NCBI GenBank assembly: GCA_018401705.1
Contig: JAGYKL010000012.1
Coordinates: 47,745-111,744, forward strand
Length of the DNA stretch: 64,000 nt
Source of the DNA: Bacteroidia bacterium
GTDB taxonomy: Bacteria; Bacteroidota; Bacteroidia; M30B66
Direction: 5' to 3'
Shown in pieces: positions 10,357 through 18,797 of the stretch. The first letter of the stretch is position 1. The number at the start of each line of letters is the position of its first letter. The position numbers and the translations under genes were made by a program. Below the pieces are notes generated by a model. It did not search any database and was not told where the DNA came from. It worked only from the letters and a program-made list of their open reading frames with translations.

Positions 10357-11064
10357 TTAATATTCACTTTCTTCAAATGCAACCGGACCGCTGATGCTTA
10401 ATTCGTATACATTGCTTTTCTGACAATCCCAATTATTTGCAGTGAATTTCACAGCAAAAGAACCAGGAGAAGTAAAAACATGCTTTACAGAAGTGGAACC
10501 ATAAACTAATGGACTACCATCACCAAAATCCCAAACAAATTCACTTGCTCCATTTGAAATTCCAGTAAATGTTAATTCTGTTCCAACATTGTATTTATTG
10601 TTAGGGTGTGGTTCGATTGAAACATTCATTCCATCGGCTTCACGAATCTTAAACTCATCCAAAGCCGAAGTTCCATCAGGCATGGTGAACTGAACGAAAT
10701 AAGCACCTGGGTCTAATTCGCCGATTCTTCGGTTATAACCAACTTGACCTTGTCCTATAAGTCGTCCTTGTTTATCCATAACATTGTATTGCCAATCAGC
10801 ACCTGATGGATTGATTAAGGCTAACACACCTTTTTGACCTTCACAAACAGGTTGCTCTATGGCAACTTTAACTGCAATGCCTTTCTTTTCTTCATCGAAA
10901 GAAAGAGATTCCATTGTTCTAAATGTGCCAAAGCCTTCATTAGCATTTGAGTTTGGCGAAATAACGCTTTGGTTAAGAGCCGCATAGTGCATTGCCATTT
11001 GAGCTTGAGACCCAGTAGCTAGCAGTGCAAATAAGAATGTACTAAAGTAAAATTTCGTCTTCAT
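10357..11064 (-). CDS. Small secreted PKD-domain protein
   Basis: This 235-residue protein has a signal peptide (KTKFYFSTFLFALLATGSQAQ). The middle holds a beta-sandwich segment (GVLALINPSGADWQYNVMD, then GQGQVGYNRRIGELDPGAYFVQF) resembling the strand pattern of a T9SS sorting-like or Ig-like module. The C-terminal part is a PKD domain with FVWDFGDGSP and VKHVFTSPGSFAVKF. There is no clear terminal sorting domain, so it is probably periplasmic or secreted by another route. Function is unknown. It stands alone between a promoter-like box upstream and a terminator downstream. Confidence 0.8.
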   Translation of the reverse strand: MKTKFYFSTFLFALLATGSQAQMAMHYAALNQSVISPNSNANEGFGTFRTMESLSFDEEKKGIAVKVAIEQPVCEGQKGVLALINPSGADWQYNVMDKQGRLIGQGQVGYNRRIGELDPGAYFVQFTMPDGTSALDEFKIREADGMNVSIEPHPNNKYNVGTELTFTGISNGASEFVWDFGDGSPLVYGSTSVKHVFTSPGSFAVKFTANNWDCQKSNVYELSISGPVAFEESEY

Positions 11065-11089
11065 GGTTAGGGTGAAAATTTTGATACCC

Positions 11090-11097
11090 CAAAAATA
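11090..11097 (-). promoter_or_regulatory. Candidate -7 promoter box (TATTTTTG)
   Basis: On the minus strand this matches the Bacteroidota -7 consensus TAnnTTTG. It lies 25 bp upstream of the start codon of the small PKD protein gene. No strong -33 TTG was identified. Confidence 0.4.
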
Positions 11098-11547
11098 TGG
11101 TCGTTAACTAAGTCCTAAAATTCAGGCTGAGTCAATATTTGACATATGTAAGGAAGTCGCACTTTAGCATAGTTTTTTACAATTTCTAATTCAGGATTTA
11201 AGTAGGCTGTATTTTCGCATAGAGGCGTAATAGCTTGATAATTTGATATATGAAAGTTATTGATTTTGTTTTGGAAGCAGTTGTGAATTGAGTCTTTACA
11301 AACCTTTGCTATTTAATCATTAACCTACTTTGATAGAAATAGAGGTATTCAACAGAATTTATTCTTCAAATCTAGAATAACGATTAATGATCATTTTAGA
11401 TTAAAAGTCCTTTTGCTCTTATACATGATTTTGTTTTGAAAATTGGATAGATAAAAGTTTAAAATGTCGAAATGCGATTTTAAATTTGATAAACCATTAC
11501 CATATTTAGGCTAGTCTAAAAAAATATTTAGAATTGTATAAATGCTA
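11098..11547. other. Intergenic stretch between divergent genes, no gene seen
   Basis: About 450 bp of AT-rich DNA separates the small PKD gene from the metal transporter operon. It holds no convincing reading frame and no strong hairpin. Promoter boxes sit at both ends. A DtxR-type operator would be expected near its right end, but I could not recognise one by eye. Confidence 0.5.
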
Positions 11548-11555
11548 TATCTTTG
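11548..11555 (+). promoter_or_regulatory. Candidate -7 promoter box (TATCTTTG) of the metal ABC operon
   Basis: This is a perfect TAnnTTTG match ending 4 bp before ATG 11560. Transcription would begin at or within a few bases of the start codon, implying a leaderless or nearly leaderless mRNA. A TTG at 11534-11536 is closer than the usual -33 spacing. Confidence 0.5.
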
Positions 11556-11559
11556 CAGA

Positions 11560-12483
11560 ATGAAACGCATATATCTAAATGTAATCTCAGTATTTATTTT
11601 AGCAGTTTTCTTGACTTCCTGTGAAGAATCGGTCTCTTCATCAAGCAAGAAGCCTATCGTGTTAACAACGACGGGAATGATAGGCGACATGGCTAAAAAT
11701 CTTCTTGGAGACATTGCTGAAGTCAAAACAATGATGGGGCCAGGTGTTGATCCTCATTTATACAAAGCCTCGCAGGGGGATATGCAGTTAATTTCTGATG
11801 CTGACATTATCGTTTACAACGGATTACATCTAGAGGGGAAATTGGTTGAAATATTTGAGAAGACAGCTAAATCGAAACCTACTATTGCATTAGGTGATTT
11901 CATTCCATCAGAAGATATTATGAAATCAGAAAATACAGGCGAAGCACCTGATCCACATATTTGGATGAATCCTAAGATTTGGAAAAAAGCTACAATTGGA
12001 TTAACTGATACACTTAAGAGTTTATTTTCTAAAGAAAAAGGAAGCATTCAAAATGCATGTAATTCATATTCAGAACAACTTACAGAATTAGACAATATGG
12101 TTGATAGCCTTGTTAATCTCATTCCAGAGAAAGGTCGTGTATTAATTACCTCTCATGATGCATTTAGGTATTTTGGTAAAGAATATGGTTTGGAAGTTAA
12201 GGGTTTACAGGGTATCTCAACAGTGTCTGAATATGGTTTGCGAGATGTAAAGAATATGGTAGACTTAATTAACTCTAGAGAAATTAAGGCTGTTTTTGTT
12301 GAAAGTTCGGTTTCTTCTAAGTCTCTGGAGTCTGTTGTTCAGGGTTGCAGAGATAAAGGCCATCTTGTAAATATTGGCGGAACCTTATTTTCTGATTCTA
12401 TGGGAGATCCTAAAAGTTCTGAGGGTAGTTATTTAGGTATGATTCGTCACAATGCTACAGTAATATCAAATTCATTAAGATGA
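11560..12483 (+). CDS. Metal ABC transporter substrate-binding lipoprotein (TroA/ZnuA family)
   Basis: This periplasm-facing lipoprotein of 307 residues captures Mn, Zn or Fe and delivers it to the permease encoded downstream. I chose ATG 11560, not 11542, because it leads directly into the lipoprotein signal KRIYLNVISVFILAVFLTSC with a lipobox Cys. The cluster A-I fold is recognisable. Predicted metal ligands are H66 (GVDPHLY), H133 (DPHIWM), H199 (TSHDAF) and D279 (LFSDSMG), the His-His-His-Asp set of TroA. No His-rich loop is present, which argues against a dedicated high-affinity ZnuA. It overlaps the ATPase gene by 4 bp and is the first gene of a four-gene operon. Confidence 0.92.
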   Translation: MKRIYLNVISVFILAVFLTSCEESVSSSSKKPIVLTTTGMIGDMAKNLLGDIAEVKTMMGPGVDPHLYKASQGDMQLISDADIIVYNGLHLEGKLVEIFEKTAKSKPTIALGDFIPSEDIMKSENTGEAPDPHIWMNPKIWKKATIGLTDTLKSLFSKEKGSIQNACNSYSEQLTELDNMVDSLVNLIPEKGRVLITSHDAFRYFGKEYGLEVKGLQGISTVSEYGLRDVKNMVDLINSREIKAVFVESSVSSKSLESVVQGCRDKGHLVNIGGTLFSDSMGDPKSSEGSYLGMIRHNATVISNSLR

Positions 12484-13265
12484 AGGAAGTGAAATCTAGC
12501 TCGGTTGAAGTGCACAATTTAACTGTTATCTATCATAGAAAGCCAGTGTTGTGGAATATTGATTTTCAGTTGCCTGAAGGCAAGTTGATTGGTATAATGG
12601 GGCCTAATGGTGCTGGGAAATCAACTTTGATGAAAGCTATACTTGGACTCGTTCCCTTGAATTCTGGCTATGCGAAAATCTATGACCAAGATTTAAAAGA
12701 TGTAAGAAGTAGGGTAAGTTACATTCCTCAAAGACAAACCGTTGATTGGGATTTCCCGGCAACTGTTAAGGATGTTGTGATGATGGGCCGCTATCAGCAT
12801 AGAGGTTTATTTGGAAGGATTACAGCAAAGGATAAAGAAATAGTTGATGAAGCATTAGAGCAAGTTGCTATGCAATCATTTAAGAACAGGCAAATTGCTC
12901 AATTGTCGGGAGGCCAGCAGCAGCGTGTTTTTCTTGCTAGGGCTTTAGCTCAGCAAGCCGATTTGTATTTGCTTGATGAACCATTTGTTGGAGTAGACGC
13001 TTCTACAGAAGAGTCAATAGTATCAATGTTAAGATCATTGAGAGATCAGGGCAAAACTTTAATTGTGGTTCACCATGATTTGCATACAGCTCGTGATTAT
13101 TTTGATTGGATTGTGTTGCTCAATGCCTCATTAATAGGTGTTGGACCTTTGGATGAGATTTTTACTGATGAGAAATTGAGAACCACTTACAGTGGGAAGT
13201 TAACAGTTCTATCTCAGGTTGGAGATCGTTTGAGAGAAAAAAATTTCCCAGTTAGGGAAAAATAG
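12480..13265 (+). CDS. Metal ABC transporter ATP-binding protein
   Basis: This 261-residue cytoplasmic ATPase powers metal uptake. Walker A is GPNGAGKST near residue 40, the Q-loop is YIPQRQTVDWDFP, the ABC signature is LSGGQQQRVFLARAL and Walker B is LYLLDEPFVGVD, followed by the H-loop VHHDLHT. The VDWDFPATVKDVVMMGRY stretch is typical of the Mn/Zn subfamily (TroB, MntB, YtgB). ATG 12480 overlaps the stop of the binding-protein gene (ATGA), indicating translational coupling. Two permease genes follow directly. Confidence 0.95.
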   Translation: MKEVKSSSVEVHNLTVIYHRKPVLWNIDFQLPEGKLIGIMGPNGAGKSTLMKAILGLVPLNSGYAKIYDQDLKDVRSRVSYIPQRQTVDWDFPATVKDVVMMGRYQHRGLFGRITAKDKEIVDEALEQVAMQSFKNRQIAQLSGGQQQRVFLARALAQQADLYLLDEPFVGVDASTEESIVSMLRSLRDQGKTLIVVHHDLHTARDYFDWIVLLNASLIGVGPLDEIFTDEKLRTTYSGKLTVLSQVGDRLREKNFPVREK

Positions 13266-13267
13266 AC

Positions 13268-14563
13268 ATGGGCTGGATTAGTGATTTTTTGCTTTTAAAT
13301 GATCCAACTCTAAGAGTTGTTGTTCCTGGCGTTTTATTGCTTTGTGGAATGTCTGCTGCAGTTGGTTGTTTTACCTTCCTTAGAAAGAAATCGCTTATTG
13401 GGGACGCGGTTTCTCATAGTGTTTTACCTGGAATTTGCATTGCATTTATTCTAAATGGAGAAAAGAACATATTTTACTTTTTGCTCGGAGCAATGATTTC
13501 AGGACTAGCAAGTGTGCTCATCATTGATTATCTAACCAAAAGCAGATTTGCTAGGAATGATACTGCTATAGCACTTATGCTTTCCGTGTTTTTTGGATTA
13601 GGTATCGTCCTGCTAACTTATATACAACACCAAGGCAATGCTTCTCAAGCAGGTTTAGATAGCTTCTTATTTGGTAAAGCTGCATCACTGAACAAAGATG
13701 ATTTAATGATTTTTGGAATATCGAGTTTATTGATTTTTTTACTCATTGCTTTTTTACTTAGAGGTTTTTCCCTCGTGTCATTTGACGATAGCTTTGCTAT
13801 GTCGATTGGTTTTCCGGTTGTTTGGTTAAAATCTTTACTTTCGGTTTTAACAGTTTGGTCTATTGCCACAGGCATTCAGGCGGTTGGTGTAGTCCTCATG
13901 GCTGCTCTCTTAATTGCTCCTGCTTTAGCTGCCAGAATGTGGACCAATTCAATTATTAAAATGCTTCTTTTAGCAGGCATTTTTGGTATGCTTTCGGGGT
14001 ATTCGGGAGCCTTCGTATCATACGCTCTTCCCCAAATGCCAACCGGTCCTTGGATAGTTGTTATGGCAAGTGTGATTGCTTTTGGTTCCTTGTTATTAGC
14101 TCCGAGAAAAGGTTTGTTCTCTCAGATTATAGAACGTAATAACAATGAAAAGAAAATCCTCCAGGAAAACATCTTGAAAATATTCTACCATATAGATGAG
14201 AAAAGCGGGGAAACTCAAAAAGCCGTTTTGCAGGAGGATTTGTTGAATCAGCGTTCATTTTCAAACCGCAATATGCGCAAAGGTTTGAGAATATTGGAGC
14301 GAAAGAACTACTTGTCAAATCATTTAGGAGCTTGGTCATTAACAAGCTCAGGCAGAGTTGAAGCAAAACGAATAGTGAGATTACATCGTTTGTGGGAGTT
14401 ATATCTACAAGAGTATCTTCATTTAGATCCTGATCATGTGCATGATGATGCAGAGGCAATGGAGCATGTAATTACTCCTGAGATTGAAGCTCAATTAGAT
14501 GTATTGTTGGGGAATCCAACTATTGACCCACATCAAACCCAAATACCTTCCAAAGATGAATAG
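13268..14563 (+). CDS. Metal ABC permease fused to a C-terminal DtxR/MntR-type repressor domain
   Basis: This 431-residue protein joins two modules. Residues about 1-285 are an ABC-3 family permease with eight or nine membrane segments, including KKSLIGDAVSHSVLPG and GVVLMAALLIAPALAARMW. Residues about 295-431 are cytoplasmic and look like a DtxR-family regulator: a winged-helix part (EDLLNQRSFSNRNMRKGLRI), then the metal-binding dimerisation domain (VRLHRLWELYLQEYL, HVHDDAEAMEHVI, LLGNPTIDPHQTQIP). The same fusion is known in Chlamydia YtgCR, where the C-terminal part is released and acts as a metal-dependent repressor. By inference this protein may both import metal and sense it. It starts 2 bp after the ATPase stop and overlaps the next permease by 8 bp. 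Confidence 0.9.
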   Translation: MGWISDFLLLNDPTLRVVVPGVLLLCGMSAAVGCFTFLRKKSLIGDAVSHSVLPGICIAFILNGEKNIFYFLLGAMISGLASVLIIDYLTKSRFARNDTAIALMLSVFFGLGIVLLTYIQHQGNASQAGLDSFLFGKAASLNKDDLMIFGISSLLIFLLIAFLLRGFSLVSFDDSFAMSIGFPVVWLKSLLSVLTVWSIATGIQAVGVVLMAALLIAPALAARMWTNSIIKMLLLAGIFGMLSGYSGAFVSYALPQMPTGPWIVVMASVIAFGSLLLAPRKGLFSQIIERNNNEKKILQENILKIFYHIDEKSGETQKAVLQEDLLNQRSFSNRNMRKGLRILERKNYLSNHLGAWSLTSSGRVEAKRIVRLHRLWELYLQEYLHLDPDHVHDDAEAMEHVITPEIEAQLDVLLGNPTIDPHQTQIPSKDE

Positions 14564-15401
14564 TAATGACCTTTGGATAGTTTTTACCGCAATCGCAGTG
14601 GCATTAATTTGCGCTCTACCGGGATGCTTTTTGGTTTTACGACGTATGGCAATGGTTGGAGATGCTATTTCTCATGCGGTGCTTCCAGGTATTGTAATAG
14701 CTTACCTGCTCTCAGGAAGCAGAAATACCATGTATATTTTACCCGGTGCTGCCGCCGCAGGAATGCTCGTTACAGTGTTAATTGAATGGTTGCAGAAAAG
14801 ATTAAGGGTTCAAAGTGATGCTTCAATAGGTTTGGTTTATACACTGCTTTTTGCAATTGGAGTTATTCTGGTTACAGCTTTTACTGCTCAAACCGACCTT
14901 GATCAGGAGTGTGTTTTATATGGTGAAATTGCCTATGTGCCATTTGATATGATGAGCATCGTTGATGGAGGTTTTTCCGCACCCAGACAACTTTGGATAG
15001 CCAGCGGATTATTGACAGTGTTAATAATTGTAATTACATTAGGCTACAGAGGCTTGTATCTCAGCACATTTGACCCTGGATATGCCACAGCAATTGGTAT
15101 TTCAGTAGTTTTTTGGCATTACATTCTAATGAGCATGGTTTCTTTAGCGGCAGTTGTGTCATTTGAATCAGTTGGGGCAGTTTTGGTAGTTGCATTACTA
15201 ACTGGACCTCCAGCTATTGCTTCACTATTTGCCAAACGTTTGCCGTTAATGCTGCTGCTGGCTTGTGTATTTGGTGTTTTGGCCTGTGTTTTTGGTTACT
15301 TGATAGCGAGTTTCTTAAACGCATCAATATCAGGAAGTATCGCAGTTGTTATTGGCGTGCTTTACGCGTTTAGCTTAGTGATTAAGAAAATTTTCTTTTA
15401 A
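14556..15401 (+). CDS. Metal ABC transporter permease (second subunit, YtgD/TroD-like)
   Basis: This is a 281-residue ABC-3 permease with about eight hydrophobic segments and the family motifs RRMAMVGDAISHAVLPGI and ESVGAVLVVALLTGPPAIA. ATG 14556 is preferred over 14499: it gives a normal N-terminus (NSNDLWIVFTAIAVALICALPG) and overlaps the previous stop by 8 bp. It lacks the DtxR tail of the first permease. The two permeases probably form a heterodimeric channel. The operon order of binding protein, ATPase, permease-repressor and permease matches chlamydial ytgABCD. Confidence 0.92.
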   Translation: MNSNDLWIVFTAIAVALICALPGCFLVLRRMAMVGDAISHAVLPGIVIAYLLSGSRNTMYILPGAAAAGMLVTVLIEWLQKRLRVQSDASIGLVYTLLFAIGVILVTAFTAQTDLDQECVLYGEIAYVPFDMMSIVDGGFSAPRQLWIASGLLTVLIIVITLGYRGLYLSTFDPGYATAIGISVVFWHYILMSMVSLAAVVSFESVGAVLVVALLTGPPAIASLFAKRLPLMLLLACVFGVLACVFGYLIASFLNASISGSIAVVIGVLYAFSLVIKKIFF

Positions 15402-15402
15402 T

Positions 15403-15627
15403 CTATTTGCACTCACCTTGCTTGAATTTTACAATTCCTTTGCATTTCGCCGCGCATGCATTTGGGTAGGTTTTTCCATTGCAACCACAAACAGGATCAT
15501 AATCCATGGGGCAAATACAATCAACTTTAGCTTTCTTTTCTACACATCTTTTTCCTGAACAAGCACAAATAAACATCAAAACCATAAATGATAGGATAAT
15601 GTAGAGAATTGATTTTTGTAAATTCAT
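15403..15627 (-). CDS. Small Kazal-type lipoprotein
   Basis: This 74-residue predicted lipoprotein starts at ATG 15627, giving the signal NLQKSILYIILSFMVLMFICAC; the longer in-frame upstream start would put extra residues before the signal. The mature part is Cys-rich and fits a Kazal inhibitor: DCICPMDYDPVCGCNGKTY, then NACAAKCKG. Kazal domains bind serine proteases in substrate-like fashion. Here the domain would be membrane-anchored outside the cytoplasm, perhaps protecting surface proteins from proteolysis (inference). It is convergent with the permease gene, with a 1-bp gap. Confidence 0.82.
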   Translation of the reverse strand: MNLQKSILYIILSFMVLMFICACSGKRCVEKKAKVDCICPMDYDPVCGCNGKTYPNACAAKCKGIVKFKQGECK

Positions 15628-15700
15628 TTTTAAAGGTAATAAAATTAAAAGCCTCATCTGTTGGATTAATGGTAAATTGCGAATCATTTAAAACCATCAC

Positions 15701-18091
15701 ATGTTAAAAATTGCCAGACTGATTTTTTCAGTTCTTTTTTTGTCACAGGGCTTAATTGCTCAAGAAAATTACAATTTACAAGAAAGAAGTCATCTTACAT
15801 TTCCAGGAAAAACCTGCGCTAATATTTGGGGATATGTTGACTCTTTAAATAATGAATATGCACTTGTAGGAACTTCAACTGGTTTAAGTGTAGTTGATGT
15901 AACAAATCCAGATTTGCCAGTATTGAGATTCAATGTGAATGGAGTTAGCAATTTCTGGAGGGAAGTAAAAACATGGGAAGGGTTTGCATATGTTACAACA
16001 GAAGGTAATAATGGTGGACTAACCATAGTTGACTTAAGAGAATTGCCAGACACTGTTTATTCGCATATTTATAGAGGCGACGGAGACATTCAGAATCAAC
16101 TTAGTACCATTCATGCCTTGCATATTGATAATGGATATGCTTATATCTATGGGTCAAACATTGGTGAAGGAGGAGCCGTTTTTCTTGATTTAACAGATCC
16201 ATGGAATCCAACATATGCTGGAATCTATGATGAAAGATATGTCCATGATGGTATTGTTTACGGTGATACATTATATGCTTCGCATGTTTATGATGGATTT
16301 ATGGGTGTTATTGATGTGAGTGATAAATTAAATCCTACCACAATAAATGAGCAGGAAACTCCAAATAGTTTCACCCACAATACATGGTTAACTGATGACA
16401 GAAATACAGTTCTAACAACTGATGAAGTGAGTAACTCATATTTAACTTCATACAGTATTGATAATATAAACAATATACAAGAGTTAGATAGATACCAAAC
16501 TTCTCCAGGTTCAGGAACAATCGTTCACAATACATTGGTGCTTAATGATTATGCAGTAACATCTTGGTATACCGAAGGAGTTGTTATTGTTGATGCACAT
16601 AGACCCGAGAATCTAATTGAAGTTGGAAAGAATGACTTTTCAGCTTTTGAAGGAGATGGTTTTAATGGTTGCTGGGGTGTTTATCCATACTTACCAAGCG
16701 GTAATATTGTGGCTTCAGATATTGAAGAAGGTTTATTTGTTTTAACCCCCAACTATATTAGAGCCTCTTACCTTGAAGGTATCGTAAGTGACAGTAGTTG
16801 TGGAAACTTGCTAGAAGGTGTTACCGTTTCTATTGTCGAACTAGATATAGAAGAAGCAACGGGTTTTACTGGGATTTATCGAACGGGTTCTGTGAATTCA
16901 GGTATTTATACTGTTACTTTTTCTAAACCAGGATATGAAACAAGAACATTTGAGAACGTAACCTTAAATTCAGGAGAGTTGACTGAGATAAACGTTAGTT
17001 TATTTAGTAATGAAATTGTTGCTTTAGATGGCTTCGTTACTGATAGTAATGCTGAAGCATTGGAAGATGTGTTGGTTTCTATATCAAGCAGCACAGAATC
17101 TTTTCAATTAATAACAGATGTTAATGGCGAATATGTTAAGTGTGATTTATTGCCTGGCGATTATTCTGTAGCGGCTGGTAAATGGGGCTATGTGACTTAT
17201 TGCAATTCAGATTTATTAGTTAATGCAACAAATAATTCGCCTGATATCACTTTGGCAAAAGGTTATTATGATGATTTTCAATTTAATTATGGTTGGAGTA
17301 TCAGCGGAAATGCATCATCTGGTGCTTGGGTTAGAGTGCAACCGAGCGAAACTCTGTTTGAAGGAAGCATTTCCAATCCTGGGATTGATGCTAATGAAGA
17401 TTGTAATGGATTTGCTTTCTTAACTGGCAATGCTACTTCCGGAGGAGTAGGCGCTGCTGATGTTGATAATGGTTCAACTATTTTAAGTTCTCCTTGGATG
17501 GATTTATCAACTTATTTCGATCCTTATTTGTCTTTTTCGCGTTGGTTCTTCAATGGAGGAGGAAATGATGCCGTAAACGATACTCTTTACATAAGACTTG
17601 TTGAAGAAGGAGGTAATTCTGTTACATTATCTCGAGTATTTCAGGATATTAATTCTTCAACATGGTTTGAAGAACAATATAGAATCCGTGATTATATAAA
17701 TAATCCCGGGATGATTAGATTTGAAGCTGAAGCGGTTGACTTTGATAATGGGCATTTGGTTGAGGCGGGAATTGATTTATTTTCTGTTATCGATTCAATG
17801 GGAACTGTAAGTATACAAGAACAAAACAAACTTGGATTATTTATTATTTACCCTAATCCTTCTCATTCTAATGATATTCTTCACTATTTTTTCAACGATT
17901 TGGCTAGCCTTTTTTCTGAGGCAACAGTTAGAATTACTGATATTACAGGGAAGTTGATTTCTTTAGAAAAAATATATAGCAATCAAGGAAAACTGAATTT
18001 AGTTTCAGAATTAAGGTCTGGGATTTATTTCGCCCTTCTCGATACTGGAAATGGTCGAGTTCAAACTCAACGATTTGTTATTACAGAATAA
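15701..18091 (+). CDS. Choice-of-anchor B family protein with T9SS type A sorting domain
   Basis: This secreted protein has 796 residues and a signal peptide (LKIARLIFSVLFLSQGLIAQ). Residues about 25-360 form the choice-of-anchor B beta-propeller region with LVIVD-like repeats: GLSVVDVTNPDLP, LTIVDLRELP, VFLDLTDPWNP, MGVIDVSDKLNP. Two carboxypeptidase regulatory-like domains follow (EGVTVSIVELD near residue 375, EDVLVSISSSTES near residue 450), then a jelly-roll-like segment. The end is a type A T9SS sorting domain (YPNPSHSNDILHY, then LRSGIYFALLDTGNGR). No catalytic site is evident. It ends in a strong terminator. Confidence 0.9.
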   Translation: MLKIARLIFSVLFLSQGLIAQENYNLQERSHLTFPGKTCANIWGYVDSLNNEYALVGTSTGLSVVDVTNPDLPVLRFNVNGVSNFWREVKTWEGFAYVTTEGNNGGLTIVDLRELPDTVYSHIYRGDGDIQNQLSTIHALHIDNGYAYIYGSNIGEGGAVFLDLTDPWNPTYAGIYDERYVHDGIVYGDTLYASHVYDGFMGVIDVSDKLNPTTINEQETPNSFTHNTWLTDDRNTVLTTDEVSNSYLTSYSIDNINNIQELDRYQTSPGSGTIVHNTLVLNDYAVTSWYTEGVVIVDAHRPENLIEVGKNDFSAFEGDGFNGCWGVYPYLPSGNIVASDIEEGLFVLTPNYIRASYLEGIVSDSSCGNLLEGVTVSIVELDIEEATGFTGIYRTGSVNSGIYTVTFSKPGYETRTFENVTLNSGELTEINVSLFSNEIVALDGFVTDSNAEALEDVLVSISSSTESFQLITDVNGEYVKCDLLPGDYSVAAGKWGYVTYCNSDLLVNATNNSPDITLAKGYYDDFQFNYGWSISGNASSGAWVRVQPSETLFEGSISNPGIDANEDCNGFAFLTGNATSGGVGAADVDNGSTILSSPWMDLSTYFDPYLSFSRWFFNGGGNDAVNDTLYIRLVEEGGNSVTLSRVFQDINSSTWFEEQYRIRDYINNPGMIRFEAEAVDFDNGHLVEAGIDLFSVIDSMGTVSIQEQNKLGLFIIYPNPSHSNDILHYFFNDLASLFSEATVRITDITGKLISLEKIYSNQGKLNLVSELRSGIYFALLDTGNGRVQTQRFVITE

Positions 18092-18122
18092 AAAAATCCC
18101 CGGTGTTGCCGGGGATTTTTTT
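18091..18122. terminator. Bidirectional rho-independent terminator
   Basis: CCCCGG (18098-18103) and CCGGGG (18109-18114) form a GC stem with a 5-nt loop. A-tracts and T-tracts flank it on both sides, so it can serve the T9SS gene on the plus strand and the DUF4468 gene on the minus strand. Confidence 0.9.
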
Positions 18123-18140
18123 GCTATTTACTTTATCATC

Positions 18141-18710
18141 TCACCAATCATCTTTTTTCTTTACAGGATCGGTTTCTATAAAGCTTTCAAGTGATTTAAT
18201 CATGGCTTTCATGTAATCATCCACTTGCTGCAAGTAAAGTGCATAGTCAGGATTATAGTTTTTGGCTTCTGTGTCCATCCAACGTTCTATTGGATAATAG
18301 GACGTTTGCTGCCATGAAATGTTGGTTATTTCATATTTGAATTTGGCATCTTTGCACATGATATTCATCTTGAAATTGACTAAGCCAGCATCAACCATAG
18401 GTCTTGGCTCTTTCTTTACACCCGGGTCAGGTCTTTTAATTGTAAATCGATAGCCTCCTTCAATAGTATGATTGGGAGCATCAGCTTTCTTAATTGCCTG
18501 CGAAGGGTTCTTAAAGAAAGTGTAAAACCATCTCAAGCTTCTGTTGTAAAGAGTGTCTTTATTCATTCCCGGTTCATCAACTACTTCAGAATAGTTAACT
18601 AGTTTGCTTACTTCGTCAACCGGCATGTTTGGACTGGCAGGTGCTTGTGCAAAAAGTAACCCTGAGCTTAAGACTCCAGCGATAAGAATTGAACTTCTTA
18701 GTTTTCTCAT
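18141..18710 (-). CDS. DUF4468 (TBP-like fold) exported protein
   Basis: This 189-residue protein has a signal peptide (RKLRSSILIAGVLSSGLLFAQ). The motif VVDEPGMNKDTLYNRSLRWFYTFFKN is the hallmark of DUF4468, a Bacteroidota family with a TBP-like fold and no known activity. GGYRFTIKRP, MNIMCKDAKFKYEITNISW and YPIERWMD follow the family pattern. The C-terminus is helical and charged. It has its own promoter-like box and shares a terminator with the neighbouring convergent gene. Confidence 0.8.
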   Translation of the reverse strand: MRKLRSSILIAGVLSSGLLFAQAPASPNMPVDEVSKLVNYSEVVDEPGMNKDTLYNRSLRWFYTFFKNPSQAIKKADAPNHTIEGGYRFTIKRPDPGVKKEPRPMVDAGLVNFKMNIMCKDAKFKYEITNISWQQTSYYPIERWMDTEAKNYNPDYALYLQQVDDYMKAMIKSLESFIETDPVKKKDDW

Positions 18711-18729
18711 AATTATTTTTAATTGGATA

Positions 18730-18737
18730 CAAACTTA
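18730..18737 (-). promoter_or_regulatory. Candidate -7 promoter box (TAAGTTTG) of the DUF4468 gene
   Basis: This matches TAnnTTTG on the minus strand, 19 bp upstream of the ATG at 18710, and implies a leader of about 12-14 nt. Confidence 0.45.
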
Positions 18738-18797
18738 CAGAGCCATTTGAATAATTGCGAACCAATAGAACTATGATTCTTTCAAGTTTTTAACAAC

